Shown here one piece after another: positions 18,302 to 27,362 of a stretch of DNA of 64,000 nucleotides. The stretch is from Methanolobus mangrovi. GTDB lineage: Archaea > Halobacteriota > Methanosarcinia > Methanosarcinales > Methanosarcinaceae. Location: positions 310,001 to 374,000 of the forward strand of contig NZ_CP133594.1 in the NCBI RefSeq assembly GCF_031312535.1, given 5' to 3'. The notes under the pieces are model-generated. The model made no database searches. It was not told the origin of the DNA and saw nothing but the letters and a program-made list of their open reading frames with translations. The position numbers and the translations under genes were made by a program. Position 1 is the stretch's first letter. Each line of letters begins with the position of its first letter.

Positions 18302-19018
18302 ATGTTAATGGTATTTCCTGTTGTATGGGTGTATTGGGTATTCAGTCTCACAATCGTTACTTATGTGTCTGCATTTATTATCAACAGATACAAAGAATAT
18401 GGATTTGCTGCATTAGTGGCCTTTTATACAATTTACCTTGCTGCTTCTCAGATTGTGGCAACCCGTTTAATAGAATTCGACCTTGGATTCTACACTTTCT
18501 TTGCTCCGGCTGCAGTATTCCTGTACCCTTTCCTTTCACAGGCAATTGATATGATCAATGAGGTATATGGCGAGAAAAAAGCCCATATTGCCATTATCAT
18601 TGCTTTCGTTACGCAGGTTTTGCTGATAATGTTCATTGTAATGACCAATAGCCTTAATCCTGCTCCTTTCTTTGAGTATGAGACTGCCTGGCAGAGTATA
18701 TTCTCACAGGGAATACGGATCGTCCTTGCATCATGGGTCTCTTTCCTCGTATTCCAGAACCTTGATGCCTATGTGTTTGCGTGGATGAAGTCACACTATC
18801 CAAAACAGGTATTCTTAAGGAGCGCATCAAGTGATATATTGAGCTTGACCCTTGACAGCCTGATATTTGTAGTACTTGCTTTTTATGGAGTTGCTCCACT
18901 TGTTCCTCTTATAATCGGACAGATTGTGGCTAAGAATCTAATTGGCTTGCTTGATACTCCCTGGTTTGTATGGTATAAGCGATATTTGGAAAACAATTCT
19001 TCCATTAATAACCAATAA
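18302..19018 (+). CDS. VUT-family queuosine/archaeosine precursor transporter (YhhQ-like)
   Basis: 238 residues with six or seven membrane helices and the family motifs SQIVATRLIEF, FLSQAIDMINEVYGEKKA and SSDILSLTLDSLIFV. YhhQ-type proteins import 7-deazaguanine precursors (preQ0/preQ1) for queuosine; in archaea the equivalent would feed archaeosine in tRNA. Substrate here is inferred from family only. ATG 18302 follows a TTG at 18299, with a second ATG at 18308. Arms TGCCAGTT (18199-18206) and AACTGGCA (18263-18270) flank the TATA element (about 18221-18229). Confidence 0.85.
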   Translation: MLMVFPVVWVYWVFSLTIVTYVSAFIINRYKEYGFAALVAFYTIYLAASQIVATRLIEFDLGFYTFFAPAAVFLYPFLSQAIDMINEVYGEKKAHIAIIIAFVTQVLLIMFIVMTNSLNPAPFFEYETAWQSIFSQGIRIVLASWVSFLVFQNLDAYVFAWMKSHYPKQVFLRSASSDILSLTLDSLIFVVLAFYGVAPLVPLIIGQIVAKNLIGLLDTPWFVWYKRYLENNSSINNQ

Positions 19019-19087
19019 GCTGCGCCCAAATTTCTTTTCAGGAAATAGTTTTTTATAGCTTTAGAATCTATAAAAACAAAGAGTGGA

Positions 19088-19495
19088 ATGAATTCACTAT
19101 ATAATCTAAGAGACTGGTTCTACGAGTGTGACAGGTTTTTGTTCCTGGCGGAAGTACATTACCATAAGGATAATGTTATTCCTTCAGAGCATAAGTTTGC
19201 TCATGAACTGACAAGTTCCTGTCTGGACAACATGTTTCAAAGTATCAGAGGCATGACCAAAGAAGCTGATAAATATATCAGTTTTGACACATGTGTTAGT
19301 CAGGATGAATTATCCAATTTGAAGGAAATACTTGACAACATCTCATCCGGTAAATGGGATAATATGGATGTTGAGTGTATTATTAAAGCACAAAAAATAG
19401 TTCACAAGCTTGCAAATGCTGTTAATGCCGATATTCTCCAGAATAATGAATGTCGTGGCCATCCGCATATTTACAATGCATGCAAGATCAAATAA
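19088..19495 (+). CDS. Hypothetical protein, 135 aa
   Basis: A 135-residue, mainly helical soluble protein with histidine and cysteine residues spread through it (AEVHYHKDN, FDTCVSQDEL, NECRGHPHIY). I recognise no family. An inverted repeat, TTTTTATAG (19050-19058) and CTATAAAAA (19068-19076), covers its TATA element, which could fire in either direction. GAGTGG just before the ATG is a weak ribosome-binding site. Confidence 0.5.
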   Translation: MNSLYNLRDWFYECDRFLFLAEVHYHKDNVIPSEHKFAHELTSSCLDNMFQSIRGMTKEADKYISFDTCVSQDELSNLKEILDNISSGKWDNMDVECIIKAQKIVHKLANAVNADILQNNECRGHPHIYNACKIK

Positions 19496-19511
19496 CATAG
19501 CCTGAACTTTT

Positions 19512-20708
19512 TTATTTTCTGTTTTTTCTTATGATTGTTGAAGATGTGCCGTCATCAGCATACATGTCAAGTGGTATCAGATCACAGATATCGGGTATTT
19601 CCATATCCTTATCGATGTCCGCATTATTTCTTCTAAATACCATGAATCGAATGTTATATTTGTGAAAATGATCCAAAAGGCTTTTTTTATCTTCTCCGTC
19701 CCTGTAATATTTCTCATTGAAAAGCCTGTTAAGGGTATCTGTGCCTATCAGGAATATGGAATTGGGGAAAAGGATTGCTTTCTCTGCAAATAAGGGTGAA
19801 TTAGTGAGAAAAATATTTCCCATATATTTTTCTTCCCTGTATTTTAATAGTGAGTTAATTCTTTCTTTAAGAGATATATAATCAATTGGTGGCTTGTCAA
19901 CATTTGCCAGTGAAATTTCGAAGTTAACAGGCTCTTTGTATTTATCAGCAGCGATTTTTGCCATCTCAATATGTTTGGTATGGCATGGGTTAAAGGAGCC
20001 TGAGAATATGATTCTGGGTTCGTTATCATTCAGTCCCAGATCTATCTTCAAAGGTTGAATTTCCTTTTTTGAATTGATGCTTTCAAGGGTTTTAAGTAAT
20101 AATTCTGCCAGGGGTAACTCTGCCTTCGCCTCATCTTTAATAAGTTCCTTAACTATTTCTTTTTTAAACATGGGGTATTGCAGTTTTTCATCTGGATTGC
20201 ATGTAGCTGCTATATTTTCAATGATATATTCGGTTGCAGCTTTTTCCTGTTCTTCCCGGTTGGTATTTTCTTTTAAAAAAATACTTGATGTAGTTGTTTT
20301 AAGATATGATTGTGAAGCAAAGTGGATCTCATGTTGCCTGCCTTTACGCTCATTTGTGATTCTTGCAAGTTTGCAGGTAACACCAATACCTACCAGTTTC
20401 TCATGGTTATTTTTCCCTGCCATTGAGTTTAGGTACAATGCATGTCTGTAAGCTGACATTGCCATGTCCCTTGCAGTATCTGTTGAAGCATATCTTAATG
20501 GTTCTTTTCCGATAAAATTATCAAGAGACTCTTTGCTATAGGGGACGATTGCTTCGATCAGTGTGTCTGAACCTCTGCCATAACGCAACAATTCACCAAT
20601 CGATTCTGTGCCACCGCCGGTTATTGCCAATACGATTCTGTATTGCGAATCATGTATCATGCTGATTATGTCCGGAATCTTGGTGTCATCTTCATTTGTG
20701 TGCATCAC
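19512..20708 (-). CDS. PncC/CinA-like domain fused to a NadD-like nucleotidyltransferase
   Basis: 398 residues in two parts. Residues about 20-135 resemble the CinA C-terminal/PncC domain (LAITGGGTESIGELL, VPYSKESLDNF, GIGVTCKLA), which in bacteria deamidates nicotinamide mononucleotide. Residues 231-398 form a nucleotidyltransferase with GSFNPCHTKH (the HxxH motif, H243 and H246) and the C-terminal GTSSTIIRKN, equivalent to the ISSTxIR signature of NMN/NaMN adenylyltransferases. Together they would deamidate NMN and adenylylate the product towards NAD, a salvage route (inference). The PncC glycine-rich signature is modified, so that half may be regulatory. Similar fusions exist in plants and some protists. 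It lies alone, convergent with the 135-aa gene. Confidence 0.78.
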   Translation of the reverse strand: MMHTNEDDTKIPDIISMIHDSQYRIVLAITGGGTESIGELLRYGRGSDTLIEAIVPYSKESLDNFIGKEPLRYASTDTARDMAMSAYRHALYLNSMAGKNNHEKLVGIGVTCKLARITNERKGRQHEIHFASQSYLKTTTSSIFLKENTNREEQEKAATEYIIENIAATCNPDEKLQYPMFKKEIVKELIKDEAKAELPLAELLLKTLESINSKKEIQPLKIDLGLNDNEPRIIFSGSFNPCHTKHIEMAKIAADKYKEPVNFEISLANVDKPPIDYISLKERINSLLKYREEKYMGNIFLTNSPLFAEKAILFPNSIFLIGTDTLNRLFNEKYYRDGEDKKSLLDHFHKYNIRFMVFRRNNADIDKDMEIPDICDLIPLDMYADDGTSSTIIRKNRK

Positions 20709-21018
20709 GTTTCATTCCAAGTTGCAAACGTTTTCTATAAATGGGCTATGTCTTTCAGATGTTTAATATCTATATCTATTTACTGTTTTTTCTCATCTAA
20801 TCATTAATATCCTCTTATTATTATAACAGTAGTTGTATGTGTGCGATATGCTTTTATAGAGTAAATAACTACAATATTATCATTCATTTATTATATTTAT
20901 TGACTTTATCTTCATGTTTATTAACTTGAAAACAGGCAGTGGTATTCTTCGTATAGCTACTCATGGGCTTGTTGCATGTTATGGTGGAAAATATGATTAA
21001 AATAATCTGAGGGAAAAA
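20709..21018. other. Divergent spacer before response regulator
   Basis: 310 AT-rich bases with no gene. A TATA-like CTTTTATAGA at 20851-20860 could start the response-regulator transcript with a leader of about 135 bases. GAGGG before ATG 21019 is the likely ribosome-binding site. Confidence 0.4.
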
Positions 21019-21390
21019 ATGTCACATATACTTGTAATAGAAGATAATCCTGTTAATATGGAACTTACTGTAGACCTTCTGGAGTCATATGGTTATCAGG
21101 TCACTCCTGCAGAGGATGGTTTCATAGCTCTGGAAAAAATAAAGGATAACCATTTCGACCTCATCCTTCTGGATATACAATTGCCTAAAATGGATGGGTT
21201 GGAAGTGCTCTCACGCTTAAAGGATAATGGAAGTACAAAAGATGTTCCTGTAATAGCCTTAACTGCACATTCTATGCGCGGGGATGATGAAAGGTTCATT
21301 GCAGCTGGATGTATTGATTATATCTCTAAGCCAATTGATATTCATAGTTTCAAAGAAAAAGTAAAATATCATCTTGAAGCTTCGAAATGA
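21019..21390 (+). CDS. CheY-like single-domain response regulator
   Basis: 123 residues, one receiver domain only: acidic pair in VIEDNPVN, phospho-acceptor aspartate in LLDIQLPKMDG, threonine in ALTAHSM and lysine in YISKPID. It has no output domain, so it probably acts by protein contact or as a phosphate relay. It precedes the hybrid kinase by 31 bases and is probably cotranscribed, making it the obvious partner. Confidence 0.93.
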   Translation: MSHILVIEDNPVNMELTVDLLESYGYQVTPAEDGFIALEKIKDNHFDLILLDIQLPKMDGLEVLSRLKDNGSTKDVPVIALTAHSMRGDDERFIAAGCIDYISKPIDIHSFKEKVKYHLEASK

Positions 21391-21421
21391 GTACTAGGCC
21401 AAAAAGGGATTAGAATAGGAT

Positions 21422-24400
21422 ATGAAACTGCGCTCCAAAACGTTACTTGTTTTTAGTTTCACTCTCTTTTTTCTTGTATTGACACTATACATAAGTGCAG
21501 GTTCAATCATATTTCAGAGCTTTGAGGATCTTGAGCGCCAAGATGTCTCTGACGATATGGGCAAAGCGCTTGATTTCTTCGACCATTTAAAATTTACCCG
21601 GGAAATAATTGTTCAAAACTGGGCTACAGGGTTTGATACTAATGAATTTATCCAGAATAATAATTCGGGATACATAGAATCAAATCTGGCTAATGATAAT
21701 TTTAAGGAATTAAATTTGAACATAATCGTTTTTCAGGATGCTTCCGGAGAAATTGTCTACAAAAAAGCATATGATCAATATACTGATGAAGAGATTCCTT
21801 TCCCGCAGGACCTGATTGATATTCTGTCGGAAGATAATCCGATGATGCCGTCATCTGATAACAATTATGCTGCTTCCGGTCTTGTAATGCTATCAGAAGG
21901 TCCCATGATCTTTGCATCACGTCTTATAAAAGAATCCCCTACAAACAACACTTTAAAAGGTACTGTCATAGCTGGCACATTCTTTGATTCTGGTATAGTT
22001 ACTTATTTTTCGGATGTCCATAAAATACCTCTGAATTACCATCTGCTTCAGGGTTCAGAACTTGATCCGGAAATAGGACATATGATGGAATTCATCGGGG
22101 ACGGTAAGGAATCGGTTTACATTCAGCCAGCCAGCGAATATAGTATAATGGGTTATTATGTTCTGGAGGATATCTATGGTACACCTGCATTATTGCTGGA
22201 GGTCTCAACACCTCGTATAATCTATCAGAAGGCCAGGACCACATTTGCCTATTTCCTTTATGCTATCATCTTTATAGGTTTTCTGTATGGTGTGGTAAGT
22301 ACAGTATTCCTTGAAAATTCCATACTGTCCAGATTGTCTTTCCTCACAAGGGACGTAGATGCTGCAAAAAAAGATTATTCAAGTTCAGGTAAAATATCCG
22401 TATCAGGCAATGATGATATTTCTTCTTTGGGATCCAGTATTAATCACCTGATGGAAAGACTTGATGAGAGAGAAAACCTTTTGTCCTCTATCATCGAATC
22501 ATCTTCAGAAGGTGTGATCGTAATTGATGAGAATTACAGGATCACACACTTTAATTCCAAATTTATAAGGATATGGGATATTCCTGAGCAAATTCTCACA
22601 GAAATGGATGGGCTTAAGCTACTTGATCACCTGAAAGATCGAATGGTAGACCATGAAGATATGCTTGAACGTCTGCGTAAAAATCATATGTCTGCAAAAA
22701 GGACATTCAGTATAGCGGAATTTAGGGATAACACATTTTTTGAAGTCTCATCTTTCCCTCTGGTTCAAGATGAGGAAGTCGTTGGTCGTATCCTGAGTTT
22801 CAGGGATATTTCCGAACGAAAAATGGCTGAAGATTTTCTTCAGGAAAAAGATCACAGGTACAGATTGCTTTTTGAACACTCCAATGATGCTATTTTCATT
22901 ATAAAGGATGAGATCATTCAGGATTTGAGCAATAAAGCTTGTAAGTTGATATGTGAATCAGACGATGAAATTATTGGCAAATCCATACTTGACCTCGTAA
23001 TTGAGGATAAACAACATTCAATACATGAATTGATAAAAAGTGCCTTGATTGATTCTTTTAGTAAACGTGAAGTAGAAGTGAAAAAACCCGATGGCACATT
23101 TATGGATGTGGAGATTACTGCCACAGTTGTCGATACAGAGAATAACCTGATTCAGCTAATAATTCGGGACATTACAGAACGAAAGGAAATAGAAAGACTG
23201 GAGCAGGAAAATAAAGAAAGGATGAGTCTCATTCTTGATAACATAAATTGTGGCGTCATTGTTGTAGATGCATACAGCCATGAAATTGTTGATATTAATC
23301 CTACTGCACTGGACATTGTTGGTTTCAAAAAGGAAGATGTTCTGGGAAGGGTATGTCATAATTTCCTCTGTCCGGCAGAAAAAGGCAACTGTCCTATAAC
23401 TGATCTCAATAAGGTAATAGATAGGTCGGAAAAGGTAGTGATGAGATCAGATGGGACACAGGTTCCCATTCTGAAGTCTGTTGAAATCGTGGAACTTGGG
23501 GTGCACAAGCTATTCATTGAAAGTTTCTTTGATATAAGCAAAATCAAGGAAACAGAGAACGAACTTCTGGATCAAAAAGTACATGCTGAAACTGCGAACC
23601 GTGCCAAGAGCGAATTCCTTGCTACCATGAGCCATGAATTGCGTACTCCTTTGAATTCTGTTATAGGATTTTCAGACCTACTGCTGGATGGCAACTTTGG
23701 TGACCTGAATGAGAAACAAAGCCGTTTCATGTCAAATATATCCACCAGTGGAAAACATCTCTTGAATCTCATTAATGACATACTTGATATTTCCAAGATA
23801 GAAGCCGGAAAGATGGAACTGTTTTATGAGATATTTGATTTTGCAGACATGATCTCAGATATTCACTTAATGATGAAACCATTGGCAGCAAAAAAAGACA
23901 TTTTGCTGGACTTTGAAGTGGAGCCTAAGAATATCTTGATAAATGCTGACAGAAGTAAATTGAAACAGGTACTTTACAATATCATTGGCAATGCAATAAA
24001 GTTCTCTCCTGAAAATGGTAAAGTTCAGGTTGATGTTTCAACAAAGGACAATATGCTTAATGTCAGCATAAAAGATAGTGGAATAGGCATATCCAGGGAT
24101 GATCAGGTAAAACTTTTCCAGCCTTTTGTACAGATAGACTCAGCCATTAATAGAAAATATGAAGGCACCGGTCTGGGTCTTGCCCTTGTGAAGAATCTTC
24201 TTGAATTGCATGGTGGAAGTATCGGTGTGGAAAGTGAACTTGGAGAAGGTTCTACTTTCTTTTTCTCTGTGCCAATTAATCATGAGATCAAAGATCTAAG
24301 CCTTGGATTAGTTTCTATTAGTGATGCATCTTTGAACGATACCTCTTTGTCTTCTGAAGATAATTTTGTTATTTTGGGTCCAAAAGGTTCCACGGGTTTT

Positions 24401-24781
24401 GAGCCACTTATCCTTGTAGTAGAGGACGATGTCCACTCAAAGGAACTACTGGGTATAATGTTGAACAAGGCGGGGTACCGTGTGGTACTTGTTGAAGATG
24501 GTGCAAAAGCCCTTGAAATTGCAAAAAAGATTCATCCTTTTGCAATAACCCTTGATCTTAATTTGCCTGGAATGGATGGAACTGAGGTTCTGGAAAATCT
24601 TAAAAATAATAATTATACTTCTTCAATCCCTGTACTTGTATTATCCTCACTTGGTGAAAAAGATGTGGGGATGGTTGTAGGTATTGTTGTAGGTATTGTT
24701 GATCACTTAACAAAGCCTATCGATAGTAATCGTCTTCTTCAGATACTCTCTGATCTGGAGAAAAAGTCAGAGGGAGAATGA
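21422..24781 (+). CDS. Hybrid sensor histidine kinase, multi-PAS
   Basis: 1119 residues. Order: membrane helix near residues 7-30; an extracytoplasmic sensor (about 31-278, CHASE4- or Cache-like); second helix near 280-300; HAMP; PAS1 from about 355, PAS2 from about 480 and PAS3 from about 600 (with CHNFLCPAEKGNC, a cysteine-rich insert); HisKA with H738 in MSHELRTPLNS; an HATPase with NIIGNAIKFS and GTGLGLALV; and a receiver with phospho-acceptor D1045 in LDLNLPGMDG. The receiver carries a 12-base tandem duplication that adds VGIV. The TGA stop falls exactly in the linker to a second, now broken receiver (24782-24998). The signal is unknown. Confidence 0.92.
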   Translation: MKLRSKTLLVFSFTLFFLVLTLYISAGSIIFQSFEDLERQDVSDDMGKALDFFDHLKFTREIIVQNWATGFDTNEFIQNNNSGYIESNLANDNFKELNLNIIVFQDASGEIVYKKAYDQYTDEEIPFPQDLIDILSEDNPMMPSSDNNYAASGLVMLSEGPMIFASRLIKESPTNNTLKGTVIAGTFFDSGIVTYFSDVHKIPLNYHLLQGSELDPEIGHMMEFIGDGKESVYIQPASEYSIMGYYVLEDIYGTPALLLEVSTPRIIYQKARTTFAYFLYAIIFIGFLYGVVSTVFLENSILSRLSFLTRDVDAAKKDYSSSGKISVSGNDDISSLGSSINHLMERLDERENLLSSIIESSSEGVIVIDENYRITHFNSKFIRIWDIPEQILTEMDGLKLLDHLKDRMVDHEDMLERLRKNHMSAKRTFSIAEFRDNTFFEVSSFPLVQDEEVVGRILSFRDISERKMAEDFLQEKDHRYRLLFEHSNDAIFIIKDEIIQDLSNKACKLICESDDEIIGKSILDLVIEDKQHSIHELIKSALIDSFSKREVEVKKPDGTFMDVEITATVVDTENNLIQLIIRDITERKEIERLEQENKERMSLILDNINCGVIVVDAYSHEIVDINPTALDIVGFKKEDVLGRVCHNFLCPAEKGNCPITDLNKVIDRSEKVVMRSDGTQVPILKSVEIVELGVHKLFIESFFDISKIKETENELLDQKVHAETANRAKSEFLATMSHELRTPLNSVIGFSDLLLDGNFGDLNEKQSRFMSNISTSGKHLLNLINDILDISKIEAGKMELFYEIFDFADMISDIHLMMKPLAAKKDILLDFEVEPKNILINADRSKLKQVLYNIIGNAIKFSPENGKVQVDVSTKDNMLNVSIKDSGIGISRDDQVKLFQPFVQIDSAINRKYEGTGLGLALVKNLLELHGGSIGVESELGEGSTFFFSVPINHEIKDLSLGLVSISDASLNDTSLSSEDNFVILGPKGSTGFEPLILVVEDDVHSKELLGIMLNKAGYRVVLVEDGAKALEIAKKIHPFAITLDLNLPGMDGTEVLENLKNNNYTSSIPVLVLSSLGEKDVGMVVGIVVGIVDHLTKPIDSNRLLQILSDLEKKSEGE

Positions 24782-24998
24782 TTAAAGATCCTGGTGGTAG
24801 ATGATCTCTACTTTGAAGGCTGATTGTCGAACCATACCAATTCCTTTGATAGTATGTACTGCAAAAGATGTGGACTGTGAAGAAATGGATTTCCTCAATA
24901 AAAACGCATGTGTTATTATCCAAAAGGGCATGTTCTCAAAAAAAGACCTTTTGAATTGTATAAAAGATGTAAAAAAACTATCATCTTCAGAAAATTAA
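24782..24998 (+). pseudogene. Remnant of a second receiver domain
   Basis: Directly after the kinase stop, in the same frame, the DNA encodes LKILVVDDLYFEG, a receiver N-terminus, then a stop at 24821-24823. From about 24820 another frame encodes RTIPIPLIVCTAKDV and FLNKNACVIIQKGMFSKKD, a receiver C-terminus of the kind found in methanogen tandem-receiver kinases. The middle, with the phospho-acceptor, is missing (about 60 residues). This is best read as one ancestral domain broken by a stop, a deletion and a frame change. Translation of 24801-24998 as a 65-residue peptide is possible but unlikely to matter. Confidence 0.72.
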
Positions 24999-25013
24999 AA
25001 ATAAAAAGAAATA

Positions 25014-25493
25014 TCATTCAGGAATGATATTGTCGGTCTGCAGTTCAAATTCATTCGTGATACCATTCACATCAACGGTGTAGATTCCTTTTTCAAGACC
25101 ATATACATCCAGAACAATTGTATTTTCGAATGGGACAATTGCTTCAGTGCATATTGCATCTGCAGGTCTTGTTGTTGTTATATTGATGGTGAAGGTATTT
25201 TTCTGATCGTTAAATTCGATATTCTTCTCATGTATCTGCGTACAACCATCAGGTAGGTATCCGGTTGCGATCACATGTATCTGAACCGGAAATGATTCCA
25301 GGATAAGTATCTCTGTATCTTCAACAACTGCATTATTGTACACATATTCACCATTGAGCTGATCAGTGGTTTCTGTCTCATTGTCTAAAACGGTCGGCGG
25401 TTCAGCACAGCCAAGAGAAAATGTCGCAATTGTGACAATGACAATAGTAAGTAAGACAAAGATTCCTAACACAGTATTATTGTTGGTTTTCAT
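25014..25493 (-). CDS. Putative exported lipoprotein, 159 aa
   Basis: 159 residues: a signal helix (VLGIFVLLTIVIVTIATF) ending in SLGC, a lipobox-like cysteine at residue 29, then a low-complexity linker and a beta-rich domain (FPVQIHVIATGYLPDGC, RPADAICTEAIVPFE, VYGLEKGIYTVDVNG) with two conserved cysteines that may form a disulfide. I recall related domains in bacterial lipoproteins of unknown function. It should be anchored outside the cytoplasmic membrane. Its own promoter lies in the 139-base gap before the flavoprotein gene. Confidence 0.65.
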   Translation of the reverse strand: MKTNNNTVLGIFVLLTIVIVTIATFSLGCAEPPTVLDNETETTDQLNGEYVYNNAVVEDTEILILESFPVQIHVIATGYLPDGCTQIHEKNIEFNDQKNTFTINITTTRPADAICTEAIVPFENTIVLDVYGLEKGIYTVDVNGITNEFELQTDNIIPE

Positions 25494-25632
25494 AAACTCC
25501 CTCTTTTAACCCCATTATCTCAATGTCATTCCATACATAAATGTCTTGCTTAAACTACGAATTTGTTTGAAGTTAAGCTATTGAATCCCAATTCTGGAAG
25601 TAGCTTCAGCTTTTTGATGCCAGTATCTGAGT

Positions 25633-26286
25633 CTATGAATCCGGGAAAAGCAGGTTTAATTTTTCCATGTATCTGGCTAATTCTTCATCTCCCCTTTCTG
25701 AAGACATTTTTCCCGCAGCAAATGTTAAATGCATATCCAGTACTTCCATCCCTACATACTCGAATGTGCAGTGGTTGATGTATTTCAGTAATTCATGGAT
25801 ATCTCCATGTTTCCCTCCACTGGAATACCAGTCTTCTTCTGCACCGGTACTTATTACCATCATTGCTTTCTTGCCTTTCAGTAATCCGTTCTCATATACT
25901 CTTTCTTTTATCGGGCTGAATGCAAAACCTGCTGCAAAAACCCTGTCTATCCAGCCTTTCATTATTGCTGGCATACCGGTGAAAAATATTGGGAACTGGA
26001 AAATCAGGACATCAGCCCATTTTATTTTTTCCATCTCTGTCATTATATCTTCAGAGAACGTACCTTCCTTGCTTGCTGTCATTTGTTCAAGAAATGGATT
26101 GAATGAGTCCGTTTTCTTGCGTTGCAAAAAATCATTTTTATCAAGTACTGGTTTGAAATCCATTACGTACAGGTCGGAAAGCCGTACATTGTTGCCTTTG
26201 TCCTTCAGTGTTCTAATGGCCATCTCTTTCATGGCTGAATTGAAAGACTTCGGTTCAGGATGTGCAAAAATATATAATATATTCAT
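25633..26286 (-). CDS. NAD(P)H:quinone reductase-like flavoprotein (flavodoxin fold)
   Basis: 217 residues. YIFAHPEPKSFNSAM is the FMN phosphate loop of the NQO/MdaB/KefF family, FQFPIFFTGMPAIMKGWIDRV (in part) contains the second FMN loop, and AGFAF and ISTGA follow. It should bind flavin and reduce quinones, or a methanophenazine-like or toxic electrophile, with NAD(P)H; the substrate is inferred. A GGGGGTAAT element just upstream of the ATG (minus strand) is a fair ribosome-binding site. An 18-base palindrome lies 34 bases upstream, so it is probably induced by a ligand-sensing repressor. Confidence 0.85.
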   Translation of the reverse strand: MNILYIFAHPEPKSFNSAMKEMAIRTLKDKGNNVRLSDLYVMDFKPVLDKNDFLQRKKTDSFNPFLEQMTASKEGTFSEDIMTEMEKIKWADVLIFQFPIFFTGMPAIMKGWIDRVFAAGFAFSPIKERVYENGLLKGKKAMMVISTGAEEDWYSSGGKHGDIHELLKYINHCTFEYVGMEVLDMHLTFAAGKMSSERGDEELARYMEKLNLLFPDS

Positions 26287-26319
26287 ATTACCCCCATTTA
26301 CATCTTTTATTTTGTATTA

Positions 26320-26337
26320 CTTATACATTTGTATAAG
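26320..26337. promoter_or_regulatory. Palindromic operator of the quinone-reductase gene
   Basis: CTTATACATTTGTATAAG has perfect 8-base arms around TT and overlaps TATA-like sequence 34-51 bases upstream of the start codon at 26286. This is a typical position for a repressor site. Outer arms TACCCCC (26289-26295) and GGGGGTA (26354-26360) flank it. Confidence 0.5.
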
Positions 26338-26392
26338 CAGTACTATTTGCAAAGGGGGTATTATAAAAGTAAAAGTACTTCCTTTTCCTGGC

Positions 26393-27304
26393 TCACTTTC
26401 TCATAAATTCTATTATGTCATTCAGTAATTCCACAGTCTCTGTAAGTCTGTAGTTTTCTATATCCTCATGAGTGTGAATTGATTTGAAAGAATGTGAACC
26501 TGGTTTTATCTTTGGATTGATAGCTGCAACCATTTCTATAAGTTGATCGATTGCCTTTGGATTGATATCGAATTCTTCTTTTCTTTCTGCGAGCACTTCG
26601 ATCAATTGCCCAATACCTTTATGCGTGTCATTCTGGAAGTCATAATAAAGAGATATTTCTTCGTCGGATACTGGGTGGAAATTGATTCTTATAATGTCTA
26701 TCAACAAATTTCTGATCAATTCTTTTGAAAGCAAAAAAGTTGCCATAAAGAATCCACGCTTGTGACATGAATTTATCTCTGCTCTTATTGAATTGTAATG
26801 TTCATCAGAAAAATCGATATCCATCAGTTTTTCCTGTTCTGATATTGAGGATGAAGGTTGTGTGGACATCGGATTTATCTTCACAAATTTCTCAAGTTCA
26901 AAGGAGAAATCGGTTATCCTTGAAGTAGCCTGTTCCAGGATCGATAGCTGCTCTTTCAGCCTCTTAGTAGTTATTCCGTCCGTATAACTTTTTGGCTTAT
27001 CCTTAAAATATACCCCCTGGATGTAATCCTGTATGGTATAAGTATATTCATTTGTTCCTGAACGGTTATTTGTATGATATAGACTCTCAAATCTGGCTGC
27101 TTTATCAGGAAGCATGCTTCTTACGATGGGCAAACATCTGGTGTACCATTTTCCATAGTCCGAAATAAACTCATTTCGGTTCTTTTGATAATCATGGTCA
27201 CTGATTGCAATTTTATCTTCAAGTAATTCCAGGAGTTCATCAGCTATTCTTATCAGGTCCGATATTTCCTTCTTTGATGCTTCACTGGTCTTTTGTCCGG
27301 TCAC
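26393..27304 (-). CDS. Hypothetical protein, possible HEPN-like C-terminal domain
   Basis: 303 residues, soluble and mostly helical. The N-terminal half has no recognised domain. Around residues 185-215 the sequence INSCHKRGFFMATFLLSKEL resembles the helix in HEPN or DUF4145-like proteins that begins with a cell-filling pattern of aromatic and alanine residues, but the match is by eye only and the RxxxxH nuclease motif is not evident. It is divergent from the alanine-dehydrogenase-like gene, with a palindrome in the shared promoter region. Function unknown. Confidence 0.55.
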   Translation of the reverse strand: MTGQKTSEASKKEISDLIRIADELLELLEDKIAISDHDYQKNRNEFISDYGKWYTRCLPIVRSMLPDKAARFESLYHTNNRSGTNEYTYTIQDYIQGVYFKDKPKSYTDGITTKRLKEQLSILEQATSRITDFSFELEKFVKINPMSTQPSSSISEQEKLMDIDFSDEHYNSIRAEINSCHKRGFFMATFLLSKELIRNLLIDIIRINFHPVSDEEISLYYDFQNDTHKGIGQLIEVLAERKEEFDINPKAIDQLIEMVAAINPKIKPGSHSFKSIHTHEDIENYRLTETVELLNDIIEFMRK

Positions 27305-27362
27305 ATATTATATTAAGCAAGTACTAATATATAATTATGTATATTCATTTAGCCAAAAATGA

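Noticed and set aside
24801-24998. Independent 65-residue gene
   Set aside because: The sequence is the C-terminal half of a receiver domain with no phospho-acceptor; it is better read as the remnant of the kinase's second receiver.
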